Shown: positions 1 through 6,193 of the stretch, one piece after another
Layout of the letters: each line of letters starts with the position of its first letter
Position numbering within the stretch: the stretch's first letter is position 1
Position numbers and translations under genes: made by a program
Notes under the pieces: model-generated
What the model saw: only the letters and a program-made list of their open reading frames with translations
What the model was told of the DNA's origin: nothing
The model's database searches: none
DNA from: Planctomycetota bacterium
Lineage (GTDB): Bacteria > Planctomycetota > Phycisphaerae > UBA1845
Length of the DNA stretch: 8,090 bases
Assembly (NCBI GenBank): GCA_022567365.1
Contig: JADFHG010000147.1
Coordinates: 1-8,090 of the forward strand
Direction: 5' to 3'

Positions 1-163
1 CACGACAGCCGCCGCCGATTGTGTCACGGACCCAGCGACGACGCCCGCCGCGACGCCGGATCCGGCGCTCCGGCCACGGATGACTGCTCGCCTTCGTCCT
101 TGTGCGCAGCCTTCTTTATCCCCGGACCCGCACGGGCGGAGCCGATGCGGATCGGGTATCGAA

Positions 164-183
164 CACACCCGCGGGTGGGTGTG
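164..183. repeat. Short hairpin repeat, CACACCC/GGGTGTG type
   Basis: A perfect 7-bp stem (CACACCC at 164-170, GGGTGTG at 177-183) surrounds a six-base loop. The inner 12 bases, 166-177, are also a perfect palindrome. The same two stem arms occur again at 1812-1831 with a different loop, so this is a member of a dispersed hairpin family and not a one-off. Confidence 0.7.
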
Positions 184-193
184 CCACAGTGTC

Positions 194-220
194 TGTAGCC
201 TAGCCGCCCTCGGCTGGGGG
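194..220 (+). repeat. REP-like element with GTAG foot, copy 1
   Basis: This 27-base unit matches 1758-1784 at 26 of 27 positions and in the same orientation. GTAG at 195-198 is followed directly by a stem (199-206 with 211-218) and loop CCCT. The only difference from copy 2 is a C-to-T change in the stem, which turns a C-G pair into a T-G wobble, so pairing is preserved. A GTAG or GGAG tetranucleotide at the foot of an imperfect palindrome is the hallmark of REP elements mobilised by RAYT (TnpA-REP) transposases. No such transposase is in the window. Confidence 0.7.
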
Positions 221-546
221 GCGATCACGGCGGATCTCCCGTCCTTTTCGGCCTCGATTCTTCCGTATCATTCGGCCAATGATTGCCGATCCGATAGGTT
301 CGGTCCGATATTCGGCACGAAGATTCGGTGGCGGTCGCCGTACTCGGTCGTACAACGGCCTCCAGACCGCAAAACGCAAACGGAACTCTCGGTTGAACAC
401 AAAAACCACCCATCATCGGCGCCGTGCCCCATTCGACCTCGCAGGCGGGTGGCGAAAAAGGCTCGAGGTGGCCGACAATGAGAAGACGTCGCGATGTGTA
501 TCAAGCGAGGTGTCGAACGGGGTCTTCCGCATCCGTCGATCGTGCG

Positions 547-657
547 CCGTGCCGGCCCGTTGAAAAAAGCCGATGGCGGCAAACGTTGGCCCACGTTCTT
601 GGGTATTTGACGACCGCGACGTGGGGCGGCCGCTACTTTTTCAACAGGCTGCTACGG
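547..657. mobile_element. Possible MITE-like inverted-repeat element
   Basis: The ends are imperfect inverted repeats: 547-567 and the reverse complement of 637-657 agree at 17 of 21 positions, including a perfect 9-base inner block (GTTGAAAAA at 559-567, TTTTTCAAC at 637-645) and the outer CCGT. The 111 bases contain no gene. Size and structure suit a miniature inverted-repeat element or the remnant of an insertion sequence. I see no clear target duplication. It ends 27 bases before the methyltransferase start, so it could lie in that gene's leader or carry its promoter. It could also be a simple transcribed stem-loop. Confidence 0.4.
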
Positions 658-672
658 AAAGATCATCGTCAA

Positions 673-678
673 AGAAGG
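673..678 (+). promoter_or_regulatory. Ribosome binding site of the methyltransferase-like gene
   Basis: AGAAGG lies six bases before the ATG at 685. It is the only good Shine-Dalgarno match near any in-frame ATG of this gene and decides the start against the upstream ATG at 424. Confidence 0.7.
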
Positions 679-684
679 TGTCAC

Positions 685-1728
685 ATGCAGGTCACATGGG
701 ACGACTACCTGAGCATCTCGAACGCCCACGGCCGGTTTCAGGACTGTCGCCGCCGATGCGAACGCTCATTCGAGCATCATCGGGCGAACATCAAGTGCGC
801 GGTCGAAGTAACCAAACCGAAGACCGTCGCATGCCTTGGTGCGGGCGTGCTCAGCGATATCCCGTATGACGCGATCGTGCGTTCGGGGGCGTCCCTTCAC
901 TTGGTGGACTGGGTGCGGGGGTCCATCGATGCCGGCGTGGACATGTCCATCATCCACACAGACGAAGGGGGGACGCCTCATTGCCTCTATTGCAGCCCGA
1001 CGATCGAATGCCCCCGTTCGTTTTGTCGACGCTTTGAACCCGCCACGTCCGACGCCGCGGTCTGCCGGAGTTTCGTACCGATTCAAGGCCAGCCGATGCG
1101 CTGCGGCGCGTTCGAGAGAGGCGAGCAGCCGAAGGTGCACTACCAAGACGTCACCGCGGGATATGCCAGCGAATTCGGCCGCGAGATCCTCGGCGAGCTG
1201 CGCGGTGTTTCGTCATGGAAGCAGGCGTTCGCGCGAGCCGCGGGACTTGTGGAAAGGATCGGTCGCGCTGCGGAGTGTACGGCGATTGCGGACTCGAGCG
1301 TGGATCTCGTCACGTCGTCCATGGTGGTTTCGCAATTCGACCACGAGCCGTACGACTACTTCGCGAATCGAACCGCCGAGATGCTCGGCCCGCCAACGGC
1401 CAAAGAGGAAAAGCAGCTCCGCCCTACGTTGGCGTCGTTGCGTCGAACCCTACTGGCCAACCAGGTCACCCGACACTGCCGGGAAATCAGACGAATCCTC
1501 GCCCCCGGTGGTTACTGCTACATGTCGTTCGAAATGTATCATCGCCTGCCCGAAGATCCGCATTGGTTCTTGGTTGATGGGATGGCCGATGCCCTCGAGA
1601 CGCTAGGCCGGCATTTCCATTTCAACTTCGACATCATTCCGCGAGGCGATTCGCTAGCGCGATTCGAGACCGGCGACAGCCCTTCGCTGGTTTGCTCGTT
1701 CATGCTCGCCCCCAAGGCATCAGAGTAG
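685..1728 (+). CDS. SAM-dependent methyltransferase-like protein, cysteine-rich
   Basis: A 347-residue cytoplasmic protein with no signal peptide or membrane segment. It looks like a class I (Rossmann-fold) SAM-dependent methyltransferase. Motif I is VACLGAGVLSDIP at residues 48-60, the acidic SAM-ribose motif is LHLVDW at 71-76, a motif II/III-like stretch DSSVDLVTSSMVVSQFDHEP lies at 203-222, and the post-core motif RRILAPGG is at 269-276. The variant motif I (LGAG.L.DIP) suggests a divergent branch; I cannot name the substrate. Between the first and second halves of the core sit six cysteines (100, 103, 109, 114, 127, 140), spaced Cx2C, Cx5C, Cx4C, Cx12C and Cx12C, a pattern that could bind zinc or an iron-sulphur cluster; further cysteines are at 21, 25, 38 and 50. 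The start at 685 is chosen for its ribosome binding site. The gene stands alone, has hairpin repeats on both sides, and converges on the HEAT-repeat gene. Loss of methyl transfer activity is possible. Confidence 0.75.
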   Translation: MQVTWDDYLSISNAHGRFQDCRRRCERSFEHHRANIKCAVEVTKPKTVACLGAGVLSDIPYDAIVRSGASLHLVDWVRGSIDAGVDMSIIHTDEGGTPHCLYCSPTIECPRSFCRRFEPATSDAAVCRSFVPIQGQPMRCGAFERGEQPKVHYQDVTAGYASEFGREILGELRGVSSWKQAFARAAGLVERIGRAAECTAIADSSVDLVTSSMVVSQFDHEPYDYFANRTAEMLGPPTAKEEKQLRPTLASLRRTLLANQVTRHCREIRRILAPGGYCYMSFEMYHRLPEDPHWFLVDGMADALETLGRHFHFNFDIIPRGDSLARFETGDSPSLVCSFMLAPKASE

Positions 1729-1757
1729 AGGGCTGCGGTCTGGCCTGCGGCCTGGCC

Positions 1758-1784
1758 TGTAGCCCAGCCGCCCTCGGCTGGGGG
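1758..1784 (+). repeat. REP-like element with GTAG foot, copy 2
   Basis: Second copy of the unit at 194-220. GTAG is at 1759-1762, followed by a perfect 8-bp stem (1763-1770 with 1775-1782) around loop CCCT. It starts 29 bases after the methyltransferase stop codon and may end or stabilise transcripts from either convergent gene. Confidence 0.7.
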
Positions 1785-1795
1785 TACTCCGAGGT

Positions 1796-1883
1796 CGGGA
1801 AGCGGAGGGATCACACCCGAGGGCGGGTGTGCAAGGGATCACAGCCGAGGGCGGGAAGCGGGAGGGATCACACCCGAGGGCGG
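1796..1883. repeat. Array of three related hairpin-repeat units
   Basis: Three units sharing the core GGGATCACA(C/G)CCGAGGG begin at 1807, 1835 and 1864, a spacing of 28 and 29 bases. Units one and three are part of a longer direct repeat (1796-1826 and 1852-1883, differing by one inserted G). The first unit continues into GGGTGTG, giving a perfect 7-bp stem at 1812-1831 identical in its arms to the hairpin at 164-183. The other two have lost the right arm. The array fills the gap between convergent genes, where it could work as a bidirectional terminator or a transcript-end stabiliser. Spacing is too short and units too degenerate for a CRISPR array. Confidence 0.7.
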
Positions 1884-1922
1884 CCAGCAAGCCGGCTTTG
1901 CCAGTGTGCTACATTGCAACGA

Positions 1923-4559
1923 CTACTCCGCGCGAAACGACACGCCGTCCAGCTTGCCGCCCCCCACCGCGCGCAGTCCGCAACTGAACGCCCACCCGCC
2001 GCCGCCTTGGACAACCTTTAGCATCAAGGTGTTGTCGCCTTCGTTCAACGTCACCGGCACCTCGTCCTCCGCGCGTGTGTGCCCGCGAAAGACGTTGTTG
2101 TCATGAACGACCGTACCGTTCAGCCAGACCTTGACCCCGTCGTCGCTTCCGATCTGCATCAGCGCCGGCCTCGCGGAATCCGAAACGACATGCGTCCGTA
2201 AATATACACAACGGTTGTCGCCGCCCACCGCGTCGGCCAGATCGAACGTCCAGGGATCAGCGGGATCGGTGATCGCCAGCGCCCGCCACGCGACCTCATC
2301 GACTGCCGTCTCGGGTGTAAACGCGGTGTCGATCAAATCTCCACTCTCGACATCGTCGGGCGCGTATGGACCGGCGATCATCCAGGTCGTGATGAAACCG
2401 GAGTGGGCGTCGATATACTCGCGTGCCTCGCGTGCCATATCGTGTACGCGCTCCGAAACGTCCGCCGCGAGAAGGTTGTCCACCGTCGCCGCCGCATTGA
2501 GGGGATCTACCGCGCTCAGCGGTCTCGCGATGGCGAGCGCCGCGGCTGCCGCTTCGTCCGCCACCTCCGGATCCGTCAGGAACCGTCGCGCCAGATCGAG
2601 CGCACTTCGTTCGATGACCTGCCCCACGCCGGCGAGCACTTGTTTTCTTTCCTCGGCGCGATCGGCAAGCGCCATCGCGGTCTCCAGCATCGCGAGCGTG
2701 TCCAGCGGCGTTCGGCCACTCGCAAGACGAACCAGCCGCACGTAGCCGCGCAGCGCCAGCACGCGATGCTCCTCGACGGTGTTCGCACTTGCCAACTCGT
2801 ACAGGTCCGGGAGCGCTTCGATGTCCGACCAACTCGCCAACGCACGGACGGCGGCACCGCCCACTTCGCCCTCATCAGCGAGGGCCGCGCGAACGGCGTC
2901 GAGCGCGTCGGGGCCGCCGATCCGTCCAAGTGCGCGAACCAGCGGCGCCCTGCCCAGGTCGGTCGTCTCCGCGAGCCGTGCCAATACAGGTGTCGCCCTT
3001 GCCGATTCGTCTTCGATGCCCCGGCACAGCGACACCAGGGCGTCTTCCGCCGCTGCCATTGGTTCGTCTGATTGCTCGTGCACGAGCAGCCTGGCCACCT
3101 CATCTATGTCCTGATCGCCCGCGAGTTCTGCGAGCGCTTTGAATGCCGCGGACCGTACCACCTCGTCACCGCGTTCAGCGACCTCGAACAGGATGGGCAC
3201 GGCCGGTACGTATCCGCGTTCGGCGAGGCTTCGAGCGACTTCCGCCCGCACCGCGGAGTCGCCCTCCGCGCCGAGCATCGCGACCATTTTCCGGTCAACC
3301 GGCAGGCCGCGCAGATGATCCAGACACGCGCGGGCCGCTGTTCGCTCTTCGCCCGTCGCCCCCGCGGCGACGTTCGCAATCCAAGCTGCGTCCGTCACGT
3401 CTCCGAGTTCACCAAGCGCACGCATCGCGGCCACCCGGACCGGCGCCGCGCCGCGCCTGTAGGCGTCGAGCACGGCGGGCTTGACTGCGGCGTCACCGCG
3501 GACACCCAATACGTCCAGGATCAGGACTTGAGCGTCCGTCGACGCGCCGACGAGCCGCAACGCGATCTCGCGGGCAACCGCCTCGCCTTCCATGTACTGC
3601 GTTAATTGGGCCGCAAGCGGTCGCATGTCGGCATCGGCGTCGCCGCATATTATATCCATAAATCGCGGTAGGGCGTCGGCGCCTCGGGCCATCGCCAACC
3701 CGCGAAGGGCGGCCGCACGGCTGGGGAGGGCTGAGCTGGAAAGGTATATGTCCGTAAAGAGTCGCGCGGCGTCGTCGCGTCGCTCCTCCGTCAACAGGCG
3801 ATCCCCCGTTCTCAACAATGCCGCGGCGGCCGAATCACGGTTGGAGTGTTCATCGGCGCGCCAGAGCGCGTACAGGGTGTCGAGCGCGGTCGCGTCCGAG
3901 CATCCGCCCAATGCGGAAACGGCTGCCGCCACGACCGCCGTTGGCTGTTGATCCACTCGGGCGAACGGCAGGATCTGTTCGCTGGTCACGTCGGACCGCG
4001 CGCCAAGGGCATTGATTAGTGCGACCCGCACGTCGGGGTCGGACGATGCGCCGCGAAGTGCGTGGAGCAGTGCATCCCGTGCGGCGGGGTCGGGGTTTAG
4101 TTGAAGGGCACGCCGGGCGGGCTCGCGAATCAGCGGATCGTCGTCGGTCAAGAGCCTTGCCAGTATCGGCACCGACTCCGCTCCGCCGATGCGCTCGACT
4201 TGACGGATCATCCAGACCCGCGCGTCTCGCGACGTTGCCGGACCGAGCCGGTCGCCCATCGCAAGACAGAGCCCGCATGCCCTTGCCCCGCGCCGACCCG
4301 GCCAGCCGGCTTGCCGGCGGCTCGCCGCATGGCACATCTTCTCGAGTGTTTGTTGCGCGTCGGCACGGACCGCGACCTCTTCAGCGCCGAGCGCCGGAAG
4401 AAGCGCCTCGAGGTCGGCACCGTACTGCGCACGCAGCGCGGGGATCCTCGGGTCGCCTCGGCCGCTATCCGATCGACCACCGCGCGGCGCGGCGCATTGA
4501 AAGTGAATCGGAATGGTCCCGACCAGCAGGGCAATCAACAAATGGGTTCGCGTGATCAT
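1923..4559 (-). CDS. Exported HEAT-repeat protein with C-terminal beta-sandwich domain
   Basis: An 878-residue protein. Residues 1-21 form a signal peptide (ITR, then hydrophobic LLIALLVGTIPI). Cys22 follows, but HFQ before it is not a normal lipobox, so Sec cleavage nearby is as likely as lipidation. Residues about 105-715 are alpha-helical HEAT repeats; examples are ESVPILARLLTDDDPLIREP near 120 and PVRVAAMRALGELGD in the middle. The last 160 residues switch to a galactose-binding-like module with TWMIAGPY at 725-732 and GSDDGVKVWLNG at 804-815, a type common after HEAT repeats in PVC-group proteins. HEAT solenoids bind proteins; the tail may bind carbohydrate or stabilise the fold. No catalytic residues are recognisable. 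The gene begins 17 bases after the oxidoreductase stop codon and is probably co-transcribed with it. The ATG at 4559 has a weak GGCGAG site nine bases upstream and puts the signal peptide at the N-terminus; the ATG at 4595 would add 12 residues and overlap the upstream gene. Residues 80-94 (RRQAGWPGRR) look like an insertion. Confidence 0.85.
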   Translation of the reverse strand: MITRTHLLIALLVGTIPIHFQCAAPRGGRSDSGRGDPRIPALRAQYGADLEALLPALGAEEVAVRADAQQTLEKMCHAASRRQAGWPGRRGARACGLCLAMGDRLGPATSRDARVWMIRQVERIGGAESVPILARLLTDDDPLIREPARRALQLNPDPAARDALLHALRGASSDPDVRVALINALGARSDVTSEQILPFARVDQQPTAVVAAAVSALGGCSDATALDTLYALWRADEHSNRDSAAAALLRTGDRLLTEERRDDAARLFTDIYLSSSALPSRAAALRGLAMARGADALPRFMDIICGDADADMRPLAAQLTQYMEGEAVAREIALRLVGASTDAQVLILDVLGVRGDAAVKPAVLDAYRRGAAPVRVAAMRALGELGDVTDAAWIANVAAGATGEERTAARACLDHLRGLPVDRKMVAMLGAEGDSAVRAEVARSLAERGYVPAVPILFEVAERGDEVVRSAAFKALAELAGDQDIDEVARLLVHEQSDEPMAAAEDALVSLCRGIEDESARATPVLARLAETTDLGRAPLVRALGRIGGPDALDAVRAALADEGEVGGAAVRALASWSDIEALPDLYELASANTVEEHRVLALRGYVRLVRLASGRTPLDTLAMLETAMALADRAEERKQVLAGVGQVIERSALDLARRFLTDPEVADEAAAAALAIARPLSAVDPLNAAATVDNLLAADVSERVHDMAREAREYIDAHSGFITTWMIAGPYAPDDVESGDLIDTAFTPETAVDEVAWRALAITDPADPWTFDLADAVGGDNRCVYLRTHVVSDSARPALMQIGSDDGVKVWLNGTVVHDNNVFRGHTRAEDEVPVTLNEGDNTLMLKVVQGGGGWAFSCGLRAVGGGKLDGVSFRAE

Positions 4560-4576
4560 CGTGCGTTTCTCGCCGA

Positions 4577-5863
4577 TTATGCGTGCAGACGCCACGGGGC
4601 ACGTTTCGGTCGGTCCAGCCAGCGCGATGCCGTTTCATCACCAATGATCTCCTCGCGCCGCGGATCCCAGCGGATCGTCCGCCCCAGCCACCACGCGATG
4701 TTGCCCAGGTGGCAGACGGTGACCGAGCGGCAACCGATCGAAACATCGCATATCGGTCGGCGCCTCGTTCGGATGCACTCGAGCCAATCCTGCTGATGGC
4801 CCGGACTGCGGTAGAGACGCAGGTCGTTCGGGCCGATCGCCTCTTTGCCGATTTCTTCGGGTATGGTTTGAATGTAGCCGCGGTTGACCTCGACCGTTCC
4901 GTCGGTTCCGGTGAACAGCACGCCGTTCGCGCCGCCGTGCCGCATGATGACACCGTTTTCATACGTGTAGGTCAGCGGTGCGCCGGTGTCCTCGTCCGGC
5001 GGGGCGATCTCGACTGGGCCGCTTTCATCCATGCCCATTCCCCATTGGGCGATGTCGAAGTGGTGGGCGCCCCAGTCGGTCATCATGCCGCCCGAGTAAT
5101 CCCGCACGAGCCTGAAACCGCCGGAGTAATTCCCGCTGCACCGCTCGGCGTTGTATGGGTGCCAGGGGGCGGGTCCGAGCCAGCGATCCCAATCGAACCC
5201 GTCCGGAATCGGCTCCTCGGGAAAGAGCTTTTCCGTGGATGGTCCGCCGACGCCCACGTTGACGGTCAGCAGCTTGCCGATGCGCCCGTTGCGCACGAGT
5301 TCGCACGCATATCGGAAGTTTTCCGAGGATCGTTGCTGGCTGCCGGTCTGAAAGACCGTGGCATAACGCCGCGCCGCACCGACCATCTCGCGCGCTTCGT
5401 GAATGGTCAGCGCCAGCGGCTTTTCGCAGTAGACTGCCTTGCCCGCGCGGCACGCCGCGATCGCGATGATCGCGTGCCAGTGGTCCGGCACGGCGATGAC
5501 CACGGCGTCGATGTCGTCGCGGGCAAGCAACTTTTCGAACTCGTTGTAGACCCGGCAACCCGTGAACGTCCCCGAGGACCGATCTTCGGCGTATCGCTCC
5601 TCGACCCTGTTGCACGCATCGTCGCGCTTTTCGCGCCGCACGTCGCAGATGGCCACGATTTGCACGTCGTCGTATCCCAGAAACGCGCCGAGATGGCCGC
5701 TGCCCATATTGCCCACGCCGATTATACCGAGCGTGAGCCGCTCACTGGGCGCCGCGCGCGTGCCCCTTCCTAGTGCGGCTGCGGGAACGAAATACGGCGC
5801 GGCAATCGCGGCCACGCCCGCTTTGAGAACGTCGCGACGGGTCGGTGCTGTTCGCCTGGACAT
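4577..5863 (-). CDS. Tat-exported Gfo/Idh/MocA family oxidoreductase
   Basis: A 428-residue NAD(P)-dependent oxidoreductase. The N-terminus is a twin-arginine signal, TRRDVLKAG at residues 8-16 followed by a small-residue hydrophobic stretch to about 34, so the enzyme is predicted to be folded with its cofactor and sent to the periplasm. The Rossmann fold follows, with GVGNMG at 49-54 and Asp74 after the second strand. PDHWH is at 126-130, the family signature EKP at 147-149 (Lys148 being the expected catalytic lysine), and DWGAHHFD at 263-270 carries the active-site Asp/His pair in the C-terminal alpha/beta domain. GTDGTVEVNRGY near 340 is another family landmark. Such enzymes oxidise or rearrange hydroxyls of sugars, inositols or sugar acids; the substrate is unknown. 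The start at 5863 is chosen because it places the Tat signal first and has GAGGAG ten bases upstream. The frame is open further upstream but without a signal-like start. The gene is followed closely by the HEAT-repeat gene and is divergent from the sugar isomerase. Confidence 0.93.
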   Translation of the reverse strand: MSRRTAPTRRDVLKAGVAAIAAPYFVPAAALGRGTRAAPSERLTLGIIGVGNMGSGHLGAFLGYDDVQIVAICDVRREKRDDACNRVEERYAEDRSSGTFTGCRVYNEFEKLLARDDIDAVVIAVPDHWHAIIAIAACRAGKAVYCEKPLALTIHEAREMVGAARRYATVFQTGSQQRSSENFRYACELVRNGRIGKLLTVNVGVGGPSTEKLFPEEPIPDGFDWDRWLGPAPWHPYNAERCSGNYSGGFRLVRDYSGGMMTDWGAHHFDIAQWGMGMDESGPVEIAPPDEDTGAPLTYTYENGVIMRHGGANGVLFTGTDGTVEVNRGYIQTIPEEIGKEAIGPNDLRLYRSPGHQQDWLECIRTRRRPICDVSIGCRSVTVCHLGNIAWWLGRTIRWDPRREEIIGDETASRWLDRPKRAPWRLHA

Positions 5864-5873
5864 GGGCTGGACA

Positions 5874-5879
5874 CTCCTC
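5874..5879 (-). promoter_or_regulatory. Ribosome binding site of the exported oxidoreductase
   Basis: On the minus strand this reads GAGGAG, ten bases before the ATG at 5863. It supports that start over the upstream ATG at 6025, which would bury the Tat signal 54 residues inside the protein. Confidence 0.7.
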
Positions 5880-6016
5880 GCGCCTTCAATACGGGCCGCG
5901 GCGCAAAATCCGCCGGACATGACGCGAATGACACTATTGCACGCCCGGGCCGATCCGGCAAGACGGCCTACCGTCCACGATGAGTCGCGCGAATCGCATT
6001 GACCGACTGGGGGGGG

Positions 6017-6077
6017 GGAAGCCATCAGCCGTCAGCCCTCAGCTTGAATGGCTGATAGCTGATAGCTGACGGCTTCC
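6017..6077. repeat. Long hairpin built from heptad TCAGC units
   Basis: The 61 bases fold on themselves: of 28 opposed positions, 22 are Watson-Crick pairs, two are G-T wobbles and four are mismatches, closing on a short loop around 6045-6049. The left arm has TCAGC at 6025, 6032 and 6039 and the right arm has GCTGA at 6051, 6058 and 6065, so both arms repeat every seven bases. The outer seven pairs (GGAAGCC with GGCTTCC) are perfect. It resembles dispersed intergenic hairpins seen in many environmental bacterial genomes (recalled, not searched). It lies in the divergent gap, where a protein site or transcript structure is possible. Confidence 0.75.
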
Positions 6078-6178
6078 TCCCATCCGCCTCGCGCGTTTCT
6101 TGCCCCGGGCATAGGCCTGCGGTAACGTCGTGTTGAACGATGTTGCCGGCGCACAACGTGCGGCTCGGCGGCCGCCAC

Positions 6179-6185
6179 GAAGGAG
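6179..6185 (+). promoter_or_regulatory. Ribosome binding site of the sugar isomerase
   Basis: GAAGGAG ends eight bases before the ATG at 6194. This strong site decides the start; the in-frame ATG at 6140 would place the site inside the coding sequence and add 18 residues unlike the family. Confidence 0.8.
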
Positions 6186-6193
6186 TGCGAACC

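Larger units (their letters stand above)
1..684. other. Region without a supportable gene
   Basis: No reading frame here has a convincing start, ribosome binding site or recognisable protein motif. The first 90 bases have GC-rich third positions in the frame starting at base 2 and could be the edge of a neighbouring gene, but that frame then runs uninterrupted through a hairpin repeat, so I do not call it. The frame of the downstream methyltransferase stays open back to an ATG at 424; that upstream part reads as arginine-rich, low-quality protein and crosses the inverted-repeat element at 547-657, so it is probably untranslated. The stretch from 221 to 546 is less GC-rich and shows no repeat, RNA or promoter that I can defend. 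Confidence 0.6.
5864..6193. other. Divergent intergenic region
   Basis: These 330 bases separate the oxidoreductase (minus) from the isomerase (plus) and should hold both promoters. I could not pick out convincing -35/-10 boxes for either direction. The region contains a run of ten G at 6009-6018, directly followed by the 61-base hairpin described separately. No riboswitch or small gene is recognisable. Confidence 0.6.

Noticed and set aside
80..481. Plus-strand open frame near the left edge
   Set aside because: It runs through two hairpin repeats, has no ribosome binding site and gives low-complexity protein with no recognisable features.
424..684. N-terminal extension of the methyltransferase-like gene
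   Set aside because: No ribosome binding site; crosses the inverted-repeat element; protein is arginine-rich and unlike the rest. The start at 685 has a good site.
1758..1784. Simple intrinsic terminator after the methyltransferase
   Set aside because: The stem is strong but no run of T follows, and the same sequence occurs at 194-220 away from any gene end, so a repeat family explains it better.
1796..1883. Possible CRISPR array
   Set aside because: Only three imperfect units with 7-9 bases between them and no cas genes; they are degenerate hairpins.
4583..5773. Long open frame antisense to the exported oxidoreductase
   Set aside because: It mirrors the GC-rich codon pattern of the real gene on the other strand and has no family motif; the opposite strand has an unmistakable Tat signal and Gfo/Idh/MocA signatures.
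5942..6193. Promoter boxes in the divergent region
   Set aside because: Only weak, poorly spaced matches were visible on either strand; not enough to call.
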